The notes below the pieces were generated by a model. That model was not told the origin of the DNA and did no database searches. It was given only the letters and a program-made list of their open reading frames with translations. From assembly GCA_025454815.1 (NCBI GenBank), contig JALONR010000029.1, positions 1 to 41,224 of the forward strand: a DNA stretch of 41,224 nucleotides. The letters run 5' to 3'. Of this stretch, positions 24,478 to 35,000 are shown piece by piece (within the stretch, counting starts at the first letter, position 1; each line of letters starts with the position of its first letter). Source of the DNA: Bacteroidales bacterium (lineage in GTDB: Bacteria; Bacteroidota; Bacteroidia; Bacteroidales; VadinHA17). The position numbers were made by a program, and so were the translations under genes.

Positions 24478-25404
24478 CTACTTTGTTTTATTGACTCTTA
24501 ATGTTTCGTCGCCCGTGGCAAAGAATGAGACTATCTGTCGGGCGGCAGCCACTCCCGCGTTGATATTGGCCTCCTCGGTCTGGGCACCCATCTTCTTGGG
24601 GGTGAAGAAATACCGGCCGGCAAACTTCTGTTCAAACAGCCCGGCATTGTCCGGGGTAACGTCTGACAGGTACTTCATGTCAATCCTCTTCTCCATCACG
24701 GAAGCCAGTTCGGCTTCATTGATTACCTCCTTGCGGGCGGTGTTTACAAGCACGGCACCCTGTGGCATCAGTGACAGGAGCTTTTCTCCTATCGAACCCT
24801 TTGTCTTCTCGTTGGCTGGTATGTGAAGTGATACGTACTGGCACCCGGAGTAAAGTTCTTCGAGGGTGGCCACAGGGGTCACTCCCGTTTCAGAAATCGA
24901 CTTGCTCTCCACAAACGGGTCAAAGGCAAAAACCTTCATTCCGAAACCTGCCGCTATGCGTGCCATGCACCTGCCAACAGCCCCGAAGGCATGCAGGCCA
25001 AGTGTCTTGCCCATCAGCTCTGAACCCGACTTGCCGTCAAAGCCTCCGCGTGCTGCATAAACCATCATCCCGAATGCCAGCTCGGCCACGGCATTTGAAT
25101 TCTGCCCGGGCGTGTTCATGGCAACAACGTTGCCTGCAGTACAGGCACTGAGGTCAAGATTGTCATAGCCGGCACCTGCCCTGACTACTATCTTCAGTTT
25201 CGGTGCTGCAGCAATAACTGCTGCATCAACAATATCAGAACGTACTATCATCGCATCGGCGTCAGCCACCGCTGCATGAAGCTCCTGCGGAGTCTTGTAT
25301 TTCTCAAGCAGGGCAAACATATGCCCCCCCTTCTCCACCACCTCACGGATCATATTGACCGCCACGGGAGCAAAAGGTTTGTCAGTTGCTACAAGAATCT
25401 TCAT
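24478..25404 (-). CDS. serA: D-3-phosphoglycerate dehydrogenase, short form
   Basis: 308 residues of the D-isomer 2-hydroxyacid dehydrogenase family; it oxidises 3-phosphoglycerate to 3-phosphohydroxypyruvate with NAD+, the first step of serine synthesis. Signatures: 'IVVRAGAGYDNLDLSACTAGNVVAMNTPGQNSNAVAELAFGMM', the NAD-binding 'GKTLGLHAFGAVGRCMARIAAGFGMKVFAFDP', and 'GAVLVNTARKEVINEAEL'. The chain ends soon after the catalytic domain, so the C-terminal ACT domain that mediates serine feedback in E. coli SerA is absent. The loop reads GAFGxVGR-like with 'HAFGAVGR' in place of GxGxIG. Directly follows serC (17 nt). Confidence 0.92.
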   Translation of the reverse strand: MKILVATDKPFAPVAVNMIREVVEKGGHMFALLEKYKTPQELHAAVADADAMIVRSDIVDAAVIAAAPKLKIVVRAGAGYDNLDLSACTAGNVVAMNTPGQNSNAVAELAFGMMVYAARGGFDGKSGSELMGKTLGLHAFGAVGRCMARIAAGFGMKVFAFDPFVESKSISETGVTPVATLEELYSGCQYVSLHIPANEKTKGSIGEKLLSLMPQGAVLVNTARKEVINEAELASVMEKRIDMKYLSDVTPDNAGLFEQKFAGRYFFTPKKMGAQTEEANINAGVAAARQIVSFFATGDETLRVNKTK

Positions 25405-25421
25405 GTCGTCCTCCTGCTATT

Positions 25422-26492
25422 TTAATATTTGTTTGCAAATTCCTTCATACAGTCAACAAGAGCCCTTACACTCTCAATGGGAAGAGCATTGTAGAGAGAC
25501 GCACGGAAGCCTCCGACTGAACGGTGACCTGCGATGCCCACCATCCCCTTTGACTTTGCAAAATCACCAAACTCCTTCTCCAGCTCCTTGTAATTATCTG
25601 ACATAACGAAACATACGTTCATCAGCGACCTGTCTTCCGGATCCGGGACAGTAGGTTTGAAGAGCTTGTTGCGTTCAATTTCGTCATATAACAACGCAGC
25701 CTTCTCCTGGTTGATCTTCTGCATCGCGGCCACACCACCCTTCTGCTTCAGCCATTCAAGAGTCTTAAGTGCGGCAAAGACCGGAAGAACAGGAGGAGTG
25801 TTGAACATCGACTCCTTCTCTATATGTGTCTTGTAGTTGAGCATCGTCGGGATGGGACGGGTCACCTTGCCCAGTGCAGAATCCTTTATGATGACAAAGG
25901 TTACGCCTGCCGGTGCGAGGTTCTTCTGTGCGCCTCCGTAGATTATCGAGTATTTGGAGACATCAACCGGGCGGCTGAAGATGTCTGATGACATATCGGC
26001 TACCAGTGGAACAGCCATATCCGGATCATGCTTCCACTGTGTACCGAAAATGGTGTTGTTGGTGGTGATATGAAAATAATCAACATCTGAAGGAACAACA
26101 TAGCCCTTAGGGATATAGTTGAAATTGCGGTCTTTGGATGAAGCCACCTCAATCACCTCACCGAAGTATTTTGCCTCCTTAAGGGCCTTGCCAGCCCATT
26201 CACCGGTGTTGATATAGGCAGCCTTCTTTTCCATCATGTTCATCGGAACCATAGCAAACTGAAGGCTGGCACCGCCACCGAGGAAGATGACCGAATAACC
26301 TTCAGGAACGTCAAGCAGTTCCCTGATATGGCTCACCGCACTGGCCATCACAGCTTCAAACTCCTTGCTGCGGTGTGAGACCTCCATTATAGAAAGTCCG
26401 GTTCCTGCGAAATCCCTGATCGCTTCAATCACCTTCTCATTCGTGTACTGAGGCATGATTGAGGGTCCTGCGTAGAAATTGTGTTTTTTCAT
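25422..26492 (-). CDS. serC: Phosphoserine aminotransferase
   Basis: 356 residues from ATG 26492 ([14 protein letters not shown]), the standard N-terminus; the frame extends to 26540 but the extra 16 residues are not family-like. It transfers amino groups from glutamate to 3-phosphohydroxypyruvate. PLP-binding Lys190 lies in '[15 protein letters not shown]'; '[18 protein letters not shown]' (~68-85) and '[13 protein letters not shown]' are further signatures, and '[17 protein letters not shown]' ends the fold. It may also serve pyridoxine synthesis (4-phosphohydroxythreonine). It is separated from comB by 82 nt with a GC-rich imperfect hairpin, so a separate transcript start is possible. Confidence 0.96.
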   Translation of the reverse strand: MKKHNFYAGPSIMPQYTNEKVIEAIRDFAGTGLSIMEVSHRSKEFEAVMASAVSHIRELLDVPEGYSVIFLGGGASLQFAMVPMNMMEKKAAYINTGEWAGKALKEAKYFGEVIEVASSKDRNFNYIPKGYVVPSDVDYFHITTNNTIFGTQWKHDPDMAVPLVADMSSDIFSRPVDVSKYSIIYGGAQKNLAPAGVTFVIIKDSALGKVTRPIPTMLNYKTHIEKESMFNTPPVLPVFAALKTLEWLKQKGGVAAMQKINQEKAALLYDEIERNKLFKPTVPDPEDRSLMNVCFVMSDNYKELEKEFGDFAKSKGMVGIAGHRSVGGFRASLYNALPIESVRALVDCMKEFANKY

Positions 26493-26536
26493 CTCTTGTA
26501 AATTTATTTTGTATAGTTGTTTACTTTCAGTCAGCG

Positions 26537-26566
26537 ACACCCGGAAAAGCCCTGGTCCGCCGGTGT
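26537..26566 (-). other. GC-rich imperfect stem-loop between comB and serC
   Basis: The arms 26537-26544 and 26560-26566 (ACACCCGG and CCGGTGT) pair with a single bulged C. The structure lies 9 nt beyond the comB stop and 44 nt before the serC start in the direction of transcription. There is no U-tract, so it may be a weak terminator or an mRNA structure. Confidence 0.3.
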
Positions 26567-26574
26567 GATTTAAA

Positions 26575-27291
26575 TCAGAGGGCCACCAGCTTTCCCCCGC
26601 TGAGTACCGGTATTACATCTGTTACATCAAATGTATGACAATATGGGATACAGTCATCCAGTCCCTTCTCTCTCAGCCTTGATCTCTGGGCTGCTTTTTC
26701 CATGTATCCAAGCAGGTCACCTCTGGCTTTACCCCAGAGGTCAGTGGCGGCATGCACCGAGTCACAGATAGTGGTGAATCTTCCGCTTTCCAGGAGTCTC
26801 TCAGCCACTGCACCCGCGCAGACTGCATCCTCAAGGCTGAAACGCCTTTTCCAGCCGGCACAGACAATGACAACTTTGCGATCCTGCTCAATGATCCAAC
26901 TGCAAAGCGCTGATAGGTTCAGGTATGAGCCTATCACAACGTCATGGCATTCGGAAGCCTGTTTCATTATACCGGTCCCGTTGGTGGTGCTGTAGGCAAC
27001 ACTCTTACCCTTAACTTTTTCAGCGGTGAAGTTAAACGGGGAGTTTCCGAAGTCGGCGAATTCAAGCACATATCCGTCGCGCTCGGCTGCAAGGAGAAAC
27101 CCACGTGCCTTCATCTCCCTGGCTTCCGCCACTGTCGCAACAGGAATTATCTCACTTACACCGTTGGCAAATGCCGTACAGATTGAACTGGTAGCCCGGA
27201 GAACATCTATTATCACCACCACAGCCTCACTGTCAGCATGGGCATCAAAGGCTGCGGGAGTAAAACATATTTCCAGGCTATTTTGTGTCAT
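26575..27291 (-). CDS. comB: ComB-family protein (2-phosphosulfolactate phosphatase-like)
   Basis: 238 residues. Signatures of the ComB fold are '[34 protein letters not shown]', '[21 protein letters not shown]', '[15 protein letters not shown]' and '[23 protein letters not shown]'. In methanogens the enzyme is a Mg-dependent phosphatase making sulfolactate for coenzyme M. Many bacteria carry a homologue without the rest of that pathway, and none of it is seen here, so the real substrate may be another phosphorylated C3 acid. It lies between gcvT (24 nt) and serC. Confidence 0.85.
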   Translation of the reverse strand: MTQNSLEICFTPAAFDAHADSEAVVVIIDVLRATSSICTAFANGVSEIIPVATVAEAREMKARGFLLAAERDGYVLEFADFGNSPFNFTAEKVKGKSVAYSTTNGTGIMKQASECHDVVIGSYLNLSALCSWIIEQDRKVVIVCAGWKRRFSLEDAVCAGAVAERLLESGRFTTICDSVHAATDLWGKARGDLLGYMEKAAQRSRLREKGLDDCIPYCHTFDVTDVIPVLSGGKLVAL

Positions 27292-27315
27292 GAGGCTGAT
27301 TTTGCCGGGTGATTT

Positions 27316-28425
27316 TCAATGTTTGTAAAAGGGTAATGGTGCCACCCTGGCCTTAAGGTCCCTGCCCCTGACGCGAATGAAGATATCGGTATCATTCTTC
27401 CAGAATCCCTGTTTCAGATACGCCAGTCCTATTCCCATCTTCAGTGAGGGTGACATGGTTCCAGAGGTCACCTCTCCGATGAGGTTCCCCATGGCATCAA
27501 CCACCTCGTAATGCTGCCGCGGAATTCCCTTGTCAATCATTACGAAACCCTTAAGCCTCCTTTCTGTCCCCTCTTCCTTCTGCTTCAGAAGCAGATCCCG
27601 GTCAATGAAATCCTTGCCGGAAACAAATTTCGTTATCCATCCCAGACCTGCCTCAATGGGCGAGGTGGTGTCATTTATGTCATTGCCGTACAGGCAGAAT
27701 CCCATTTCCAGGCGGAGTGTATCCCTGGCTCCGAGGCCTATCGGTTTGATTCCATACTCCTCTCCGGCCCTGAAAACCTCTTCCCAAAGGCGCGGAGCAT
27801 CCGCATTCCTGACATAGATCTCGCATCCGCCCGAGCCTGTATAACCTGTGGTTGATAAAATGACATCGTCTATTCCGGCAAACTTAAGCACCCTGAATGT
27901 GTAATACTCCATATCCAGAACGGGCTCGGAAGTCAGCTTCTGCATGGCTTTAAGAGCCAGCGGCCCCTGTACTGCCAGCTGTGCAGTGCCGTCAGAGGCA
28001 TTATTCATATCCTTCCCCGGGCCGCTTGTAATTCCAAATGCAGCGGCGTTCCTGACACACCAGTCCCAATCCTTCTCAATATTCGCAGCATTGACCACCA
28101 GGAGAAACTTCTCCGCACTGAAACGATAAACGAGAAGATCATCCACTATGCCTCCCCTGCCGTTCGGGAAACAGGTATACTGCACCTTTCCGTCTGTAAG
28201 GGCTGACACATCATTGGAGGTGATGTGCTGCAGGAAATCGAGGGCACGAGGTCCGTTGACCCAGAACTCACCCATATGTGAAACATCAAAAACACCTACC
28301 CCGGAACGTACCGCCAGATGCTCATCCGTTATCCCTGTATACTCCACAGGCATGTTGTATCCTGCAAAGGGTATTATCCTGGCACCCAGGGCTTCATGGT
28401 ACTTCAGAAACGGAGTATTCTTCAT
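27316..28425 (-). CDS. gcvT: Aminomethyltransferase, glycine cleavage T protein
   Basis: 369 residues, full length. It takes the aminomethyl group from lipoylated H protein and forms 5,10-methylene-tetrahydrofolate and ammonia. Signatures: '[47 protein letters not shown]' at the N-terminus, '[15 protein letters not shown]', '[15 protein letters not shown]', '[20 protein letters not shown]' and the C-terminal '[20 protein letters not shown]'. GcvP and an ordinary GcvH are not in the window. Position ahead of comB-serC-serA links one-carbon supply to serine synthesis. Confidence 0.96.
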   Translation of the reverse strand: MKNTPFLKYHEALGARIIPFAGYNMPVEYTGITDEHLAVRSGVGVFDVSHMGEFWVNGPRALDFLQHITSNDVSALTDGKVQYTCFPNGRGGIVDDLLVYRFSAEKFLLVVNAANIEKDWDWCVRNAAAFGITSGPGKDMNNASDGTAQLAVQGPLALKAMQKLTSEPVLDMEYYTFRVLKFAGIDDVILSTTGYTGSGGCEIYVRNADAPRLWEEVFRAGEEYGIKPIGLGARDTLRLEMGFCLYGNDINDTTSPIEAGLGWITKFVSGKDFIDRDLLLKQKEEGTERRLKGFVMIDKGIPRQHYEVVDAMGNLIGEVTSGTMSPSLKMGIGLAYLKQGFWKNDTDIFIRVRGRDLKARVAPLPFYKH

Positions 28426-28449
28426 ATCGCTTAGCTTTTGGTTCTAAAA

Positions 28450-28457
28450 CAAAAGTA
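28450..28457 (-). promoter_or_regulatory. Candidate Bacteroidota -7 element upstream of gcvT
   Basis: The minus-strand sequence TACTTTTG fits TAnnTTTG and lies 24 nt before the gcvT ATG. No good -33 TTG is seen. Confidence 0.35.
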
Positions 28458-28545
28458 GGGTTTTTCAGGTGATAAAAAGATGCTTAAAATCATTTTTGCC
28501 AGCCTCTTTCAGACATTTCTCATATTCTGATGGTATCATATTGCC

Positions 28546-28553
28546 TATATTTG
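28546..28553 (+). promoter_or_regulatory. Candidate Bacteroidota -7 element upstream of the Hpt gene
   Basis: TATATTTG fits TAnnTTTG exactly and lies 22 nt before the ATG at 28576. A -33 TTG is not evident. The element is divergent to the one serving gcvT. Confidence 0.4.
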
Positions 28554-28575
28554 CAGATGCATTAAAGCTTAGGAG

Positions 28576-28929
28576 ATGGAATATAAAATATTCAAACCCG
28601 ATTACCTGCTGAGTATCACCGGCGGTGACACGGAGACCATGGCTGAAATCGCCGGTATCTTCGGCAGCCAGGTCCCCGAATTCATGACCGGGATGAAGAG
28701 CCTGCTTGAACAGGGCAAGTTCTATGAACTTGGACTCCTGGCACACAAGGCCAAAGGTTCAGTCACCGTCCTGGGAATGGACGAAACCGCAAAGATGCTC
28801 AAGGAATTCGAACTGCTTGCAAAAACCGGCGAAGGAAAGGAAAAATACCAGGAATTCATAGCCCGGTTTGAGGCAGACTCCAAAACAGTGATGGCAGAGG
28901 TTAATGACTACCTCAGCAAAAACAGATGA
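28576..28929 (+). CDS. Stand-alone histidine phosphotransfer (Hpt) domain protein
   Basis: 117 residues, a single four-helix Hpt domain. The phosphorylatable histidine is His57 in 'LGLLAHKAKGSVTVLGM', matching the HxxKG(S) motif. Preceding 'IAGIFGSQVPEFMTGMKSLLEQGKF' is the typical first helical pair. Such proteins shuttle phosphate between hybrid kinases and response regulators in the cytoplasm; no partner kinase is encoded next to it. It is followed 6 nt later by a STAS-domain gene. Confidence 0.9.
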   Translation: MEYKIFKPDYLLSITGGDTETMAEIAGIFGSQVPEFMTGMKSLLEQGKFYELGLLAHKAKGSVTVLGMDETAKMLKEFELLAKTGEGKEKYQEFIARFEADSKTVMAEVNDYLSKNR

Positions 28930-28935
28930 TCAGGA

Positions 28936-29286
28936 ATGACAGAAACCGAAAGGAAAGACGGGATTGATATTATCAGCTTCAAAACTGACCGGATCAATGC
29001 GCTCAACGTTGACGTGATCAGGCCCGTGATCATGAAGTTGTTCGAGACTCCTTATACAAAAGTAGTAATAGACATGGAGGGGGTAAACTATCTTGACAGC
29101 ACCGCCTTTGCCATGTTTCTTTACCTGCTCCGTGTGGCAAGGTCCAACTATTGTACCTACAGGATATGTTCCCTCACCCAGGGCGCCGGCGAGCTTTTTG
29201 AACTTCTCCAGCTTCATCAGTCTCTCGATATTTATCCGGACCGGGAAAGCTGTCTTGAAAGCTTCCGGAACAATTCACCGTACTGA
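28936..29286 (+). CDS. STAS-domain protein, anti-sigma-factor-antagonist type
   Basis: 116 residues. The segment 'KVVIDMEGVNYLDSTAFAMFLYLLRVAR' is the STAS core, with Ser55 after Asp54 in the position phosphorylated in SpoIIAA-like antagonists; the Gly that usually follows (DSSG) is Ala/Phe here (DSTAF). The N-terminal strand 'IDIISFKTDRINALNV' is typical. It probably takes part in a partner-switching pathway, with a serine kinase and PP2C phosphatase elsewhere. Co-transcription with the Hpt gene is likely. Confidence 0.88.
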   Translation: MTETERKDGIDIISFKTDRINALNVDVIRPVIMKLFETPYTKVVIDMEGVNYLDSTAFAMFLYLLRVARSNYCTYRICSLTQGAGELFELLQLHQSLDIYPDRESCLESFRNNSPY

Positions 29287-29340
29287 AAAACTAGTAAAGT
29301 CAGGCTGCCCTTAAAGAGACCTGAAGCCATATAATCATTG

Positions 29341-31932
29341 TCAGACGTTTGTTATTACCAGCTCACCACCCTGAACATCAATCCTCACCTTTTTGCTCCT
29401 GTCTATATTACCGGCAATGACCTGTCTTGAAAGCTCGTTTACTATCTCTTTCTGAATCAGACGTTTCACAGGCCTTGCGCCGAACAGCGGATCAAACCCC
29501 TTTTCTGCCAGCCATGCAACCGCCCTTTCCGACAGTTCGCTGCTAATCCCTTTTTCCTCAAGAATCCGCGATACGCGCCCGAACTGCATCCTTACAATTT
29601 CACGGATCTCGCTGATTGCAAGGGGCCTGAACATGACAATCTCATCAACACGGTTCACAAATTCAGGCCTGAGAGTGGTGCGAAGCATCATCACCAGTTC
29701 TTCCCTCAGCCTGTCAGCCCTTTCATCGGTGAGCTCACCGTTGCTTTCCTCAATGCTTTCCCTGATCAGCTGGGAACCGAGGTTTGATGTCATAATTATA
29801 ATGGTATTCCGGAAATTGACAGTCCTTCCCTTGTTGTCAGTCAGCCTGCCGTCATCAAGTACCTGCAGGAGGATATTGAATACATCTGGATGTGCCTTCT
29901 CAATCTCGTCAAGCAGCACCACTGAATAGGGCTTATGCCTGATGGCCTCCGTCAGCTGGCCGCCCTCGTCATAGCCTACATAACCGGGAGGTGCTCCTAT
30001 CAGTCTTGAGACGCTGTGGCGCTCCTGGTATTCAGTCATGTCAATGCGGGTCATAAGACTCTCATCATTAAACAGATACTCAGCCAGAGCCCTGGCCAGC
30101 TCAGTCTTGCCAACACCTGTGGTACCCAGGAAGATGAATGATCCGACAGGTCTTTTTTCATCCTGCAGACCTGCCCTTGAGCGGCGGACGGCATCGGAGA
30201 CAGCCCTGATGGCCTCATCCTGGCCTACCACCCTGTTGTGGAGTTCCTCCTCGAGCCTCAGCAGCTTCTCCCTTTCACTCTCCAGCATGCGTGAAACAGG
30301 GATCCCTGTCCACCTGGAAACAATCTCGGCTATATCTTCAGACCTGACATCATCACGCACCATCGAACCGGTGTTGCGCTTCTCCGCTATCTCCCGGTTC
30401 AGCCTCTCAATCTCCCTTTCGTTTTCAACAAGCTTGCCGTATCGTATTTCTGCCACACTTCCGTAATCCCCTGACCTTTCAGCCCTCTCGGCTTCAAACC
30501 TGAGTTCTTCGGATTCATGCTTCTTCTTCTGAAGATTCTCCACCAGGTCCTTTTCCGCACGCCACCTTGCCCTTAGCTCATCGCGCCCTGCGGCAAGATC
30601 AGCAATCTCCCTCGAAAGCTCCTTCTCCTTGACAGTGTCACCGTCACGTTTCACTGCCTCACGCTCTATCTCCAGCTGCCTGATCTGCCTGTCAGCCGTA
30701 TCTATCTCCTCCGGCACTGAGTTCATCTCAAGCCTCAGCCTGGCAGCTGCCTCGTCAATGAGGTCTATGGCCTTGTCAGGAAGAAACCTGTCGGTGATGT
30801 ACCGGTATGAAAGATCGACAGCCGCAATTATTGCCTCATCCCTTATTATCACTTTGTGATGAGCTTCATACTTCTCCCTCAGTCCCCTCAGGATGGATAT
30901 GGCATCAGCCCTGTCAGGCTCATCTATCATCACAACCTGGAATCTCCTTTCAAGGGCCTTGTCTGCCTCAAAATACTTCTGGTATTCGCTGAGGGTGGTG
31001 GCGCCAATGGCGCGAAGCTCTCCCTTTGCCAGGGCAGGCTTGAGGATATTGGCTGCATCCATTGCCCCTTCTCCCTTCCCTGCACCGACAAGAGTATGAA
31101 TCTCGTCAATGAACAGAATCACATCTCCGTCAGATGCAATAACTTCATTTACAACTGATTTAAGTCTTTCCTCAAATTCTCCCTTGTATTTGGCTCCGGC
31201 GATCAGAGCACCCATATCAAGGGAAAAGAGCCGTTTCTGCAGAAGGTCTTCAGGGACGTCACCACGGACTATCCTGTGAGCTATCCCTTCCGCGATGGCG
31301 GTCTTTCCCACTCCCGGTTCACCTACAAGAACGGGATTGTTTTTTGTCCTGCGTGACAGTATCTGCAGTACACGTCTTATCTCCTCATCACGGCCTATGA
31401 CCGGGTCAAGCTTGCCGGCCCTGGCTCGTTCGTTAAGATCAATGGCATACCTGTTCAGTGAGTCATATGTCTCCTCAGGTGACTGGCTGCTCACCTTTGC
31501 ACCCTTGCGCAGGTCAGCAATAGCCGTTGCAAGTGCGCCGGCATCCATGCCACTGTCCCTCATCATCTTTGCGACGCTGCCCGACGATTCAGACAGTGCG
31601 AGAAGGAGATGCTCCACTGAGACGAACCTGTCCTGCATTTTGGCGGCATGATCTGCCGAACGCCTGAATACCGCCGATGTATCAGGTGAAAAATAGGGCT
31701 CACCGCCGCTGACGCGAGGGTAACCTTCAATTATCGCATCCAGCGCCTTGCCAAAAACCTGGGCATTGCCTCCTGCCTTGGTGATGATATATGAAACGAT
31801 ACTATCAGCCTCTGTCATAATCCCCTTGAGCAGATGGCCGCACTCAATGGCCTGGTGACCCTTGCCGGCTGCAATGGCAGCAGCCTTCTGTACTGACTCC
31901 TGTGCCTTTATGGTAAAATTCTCAAAGTTCAT
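29341..31932 (-). CDS. clpB: ATP-dependent disaggregase ClpB
   Basis: 863 residues, the normal ClpB length. It has the N-domain (1-~145, '[16 protein letters not shown]'), nucleotide-binding domain 1 with Walker A GEPGVGKT at 204-211, a long coiled-coil middle domain (~400-530), and domain 2 with [19 protein letters not shown] near 600. '[20 protein letters not shown]' is the second pore loop. The middle domain separates it from ClpA/ClpC. With DnaK it extracts proteins from aggregates in the cytoplasm. A 6-bp GC-rich hairpin (31947-31979) lies in the presumed leader. Confidence 0.98.
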   Translation of the reverse strand: MNFENFTIKAQESVQKAAAIAAGKGHQAIECGHLLKGIMTEADSIVSYIITKAGGNAQVFGKALDAIIEGYPRVSGGEPYFSPDTSAVFRRSADHAAKMQDRFVSVEHLLLALSESSGSVAKMMRDSGMDAGALATAIADLRKGAKVSSQSPEETYDSLNRYAIDLNERARAGKLDPVIGRDEEIRRVLQILSRRTKNNPVLVGEPGVGKTAIAEGIAHRIVRGDVPEDLLQKRLFSLDMGALIAGAKYKGEFEERLKSVVNEVIASDGDVILFIDEIHTLVGAGKGEGAMDAANILKPALAKGELRAIGATTLSEYQKYFEADKALERRFQVVMIDEPDRADAISILRGLREKYEAHHKVIIRDEAIIAAVDLSYRYITDRFLPDKAIDLIDEAAARLRLEMNSVPEEIDTADRQIRQLEIEREAVKRDGDTVKEKELSREIADLAAGRDELRARWRAEKDLVENLQKKKHESEELRFEAERAERSGDYGSVAEIRYGKLVENEREIERLNREIAEKRNTGSMVRDDVRSEDIAEIVSRWTGIPVSRMLESEREKLLRLEEELHNRVVGQDEAIRAVSDAVRRSRAGLQDEKRPVGSFIFLGTTGVGKTELARALAEYLFNDESLMTRIDMTEYQERHSVSRLIGAPPGYVGYDEGGQLTEAIRHKPYSVVLLDEIEKAHPDVFNILLQVLDDGRLTDNKGRTVNFRNTIIIMTSNLGSQLIRESIEESNGELTDERADRLREELVMMLRTTLRPEFVNRVDEIVMFRPLAISEIREIVRMQFGRVSRILEEKGISSELSERAVAWLAEKGFDPLFGARPVKRLIQKEIVNELSRQVIAGNIDRSKKVRIDVQGGELVITNV

Positions 31933-31946
31933 TTCCCTGACTTTTT

Positions 31947-31979
31947 CCCGGTTCTGTTCAATTTTTTTGCCATACCGGG
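31947..31979 (-). other. Possible 5'-leader stem-loop of clpB
   Basis: CCCGGT (31947-31952) and ACCGGG (31974-31979) form a perfect 6-bp stem around a 21-nt A/T-rich loop, ending 15 nt upstream of the clpB ATG. This could be a leader hairpin with a regulatory role in heat-shock expression, or chance. It does not match CIRCE. Confidence 0.25.
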
Positions 31980-32087
31980 TATAAGGCCTTATTCATGCCA
32001 TAATGACAGTTACAGGATAATATAGGTAAGGGAGGGCCGTTATATAAAACTCAGGAACTGTTGTGCAGTTTCTGACAGCTCTCCGGG

Positions 32088-35000
32088 ATGAACGAAAAAA
32101 TACTCAATACCCTGATGCATCTGTTTGCCATCATTGCCCCTGCCCAGGGCAATGAGAGCGACAGACGAAGGGTTGTGGAAGCCTTTCTCAGGCCCCAGCT
32201 CAACCAGGAGGGGGTAAAAGCCTATCTCAGGATATTTGATGCGTACTATGCCGAGGCGCAGCAAAGGCTGAAGAAAGGTATAGAAGCACGCAGGAATGCA
32301 GCCATCTCCGTAAGGATCATAAAGATCTGCTTTGACATAGGGATGCAACTCACCCTCAACCAGAAAATAATCGTCCTGGTCCAGCTCCTTGAATACTGCC
32401 GCTCTGACAATGCGCGAGTGAGCAACACCGAACTTGAGTTTATCATTACCGCAGCAGAGGGTTTTAATATCAATCCCGAAGATTATCAGCTTATACAGCA
32501 GTTTGTGCTTTCAACACGCGAAGATGTTCCGGAATCGCCCCAGGTACTGGTTATCGACAGCGACAGCACAACAAAGTATGAAAAAACCCACCACATTGTC
32601 AACCTCTCATTCCGGGGGCAGGTACGGGTGCTTAACCTGCCACTGGCCGAAATGCTCTTTGTAAGATCATTCGGCACCGGTGAACTGCTGCTGAGCGGAC
32701 AGCTGAGGCATGAAGACCGGGTTTATCTCTTTGAAAGGGGTGCTTCACTCAAGTTCATGAGCAGTAAACCCATCTACTATTCCGAAGTAATAAGGCAGTT
32801 TCTTGACGAAAGCGCCCTGGCATCAAGGGTGGTCTATGAGGTGAATGACATCGAGTACAAGTTCAAGGGAGGACAGGTTGGCCTGCACCGCATGAGCTTC
32901 GCCGAAGAATCAGGCAGACTCATAGGAATCATGGGGGCATCAGGAGCCGGCAAATCAACCCTCCTCAGCGTCCTTAACGGTATCAACAGACCCGATTCCG
33001 GTGAGGTGCTCATCAACGGAGTTAACATTCACACCGAACCGGAGAAGATCAAGGGGCTGATAGGTTATGTCTCCCAGGACGATCTCCTGATAGAAGAGCT
33101 TACCGTCTTTGAAAACCTCTTCTACAACGCCCGGCTCTGCTTCGGCAACCTCGATAACGAGTCTATCACCCGCAAGGTGGATGAGGTACTGCACAGCCTC
33201 GGCCTATATGATATCAAGGACATGAAGGTGGGTTCTCCGCTGAACAAGAAGATCTCAGGCGGCCAGCGCAAACGACTTAACATCTCCCTGGAACTCATCC
33301 GGGAACCTGCAATCCTCTTCCTTGACGAGCCTACATCAGGACTTTCGTCACTCGACTCGGAAAATATACTTGACCTGCTCAATGACCTGAAACTTAAGGG
33401 TAAACTGATTTTCGTGGTGATTCACCAGCCCTCATCCGACATCTTCAAGATGTTTGACCGGCTGATCTTCCTCGATTCGGGAGGATACATGATCTATTAT
33501 GGAATACCTGTGGGAGCAATTGGCTACTTCAAAGACAGGATGGAGCTTCCGAAATACAACGACAGCGTTTGCCATGCCTGCGGAAATGTCAATCCGGAGC
33601 AGATCTTCAGTATCGTGGAGTCAAAGGTGCTTGACGAATTCGGCCGGCCGACAATGACAAGGAAGGTGTCGCCGCCGGAGTGGAGCTCATATTTCAATTC
33701 CAGGAAGGAAGACCGTCCTCCCCACCCCAAAGGAGGAAACGGCATACCTGAGATAACGCTCAGAACTCCTGGCAGGCTGAAACAGTTCTCGGTTTTTGTG
33801 ACCCGTGACATACTGGCAAAGCTCTCAGATGCACAATACCTTATAATTACCCTTCTTGAAGCCCCGGTACTGGCACTTTTCCTGGCATACATCATAAGGT
33901 ATTTTGATGAAAGCGTCTCCAGCCCTTCCTATACCCTACTGCAGAACACCAACCTGCCGGTATATATCTTTATGTCGGTAATTGTGGCAATATTCATGGG
34001 ACTGACTGTCAGTGCCGAGGAGATCATAAAGGACCGCAAGATCCTCAAGCGTGAGGCTTTTCTCAACCTGAGCTGGAACAGCTACCTCCTCTCGAAGATC
34101 GGGGTGCAGTTCCTGATATCGGCTGTCCAGGCAGCCTCCTTTGTCGCAGTGGGCAACACCATCTTCGGAATCAGGGGAATGTGGTTTGAATACTGGGTTG
34201 TTCTTTTCTCCTGCTGGGCCACATCGAACATGATGGGGCTGCTTATTTCAGACAGCTTCAAGACCGTTGTAACCATTTATATCCTGATACCTTTCCTGGT
34301 AATCCCGCAGATAATCCTGAGCGGGATAATTGTCAAGTATGACAAGCTTAATCCTAATATCTCCTCACCTGTTTCCATCCCGGTTTACGGTGAGATCATT
34401 GCAGCACGCTGGGGATATGAGGCGCTGGCCGTTGACCAGTTCATGAACAACAGGTTTGAAAAACAGTTCTACCGGTATGACAGGGTGATCAGCATCGCCA
34501 AGTTCAGGAAAGACATCTGGTACAACGAAATGAAAAGCATCCTCTCGAGACTTGAAAGCAATATTGAGAGAGAGCGACTCGGTGAATCAGACAGGAATGA
34601 TATGATGCTCATCCGCAGTGAGATCCAGGAGGAACTTGGTTTTACCACCGCTATCCCGTTTGACCTCTCCATACTGAATCCGGATGCGATCACCCCCGAT
34701 GCTGTGGCAACTGCCCGCGAATATATAGAAAAGATCAGGCGATATTACATAGAGGTATCCAGGAGTGCCGTAGATGCACGTGATCAGGCCATCATCGGCT
34801 TCGAGCAGGCTGACAGGGATGGCTTCATCAGGATGAAAAAACAGTATACAAATGAATCACTGGAAGAGTTCGTCCGCAATGACAACGAAAAAGACAAGAT
34901 AAAAAGGTATCGCAACCGGCTCTACCAGAATTATGACCAGATATTCTATGACCCTGCCCATCCGATGGTAAAGGCACACTTCTATGCTCCTCAGAAAAAG

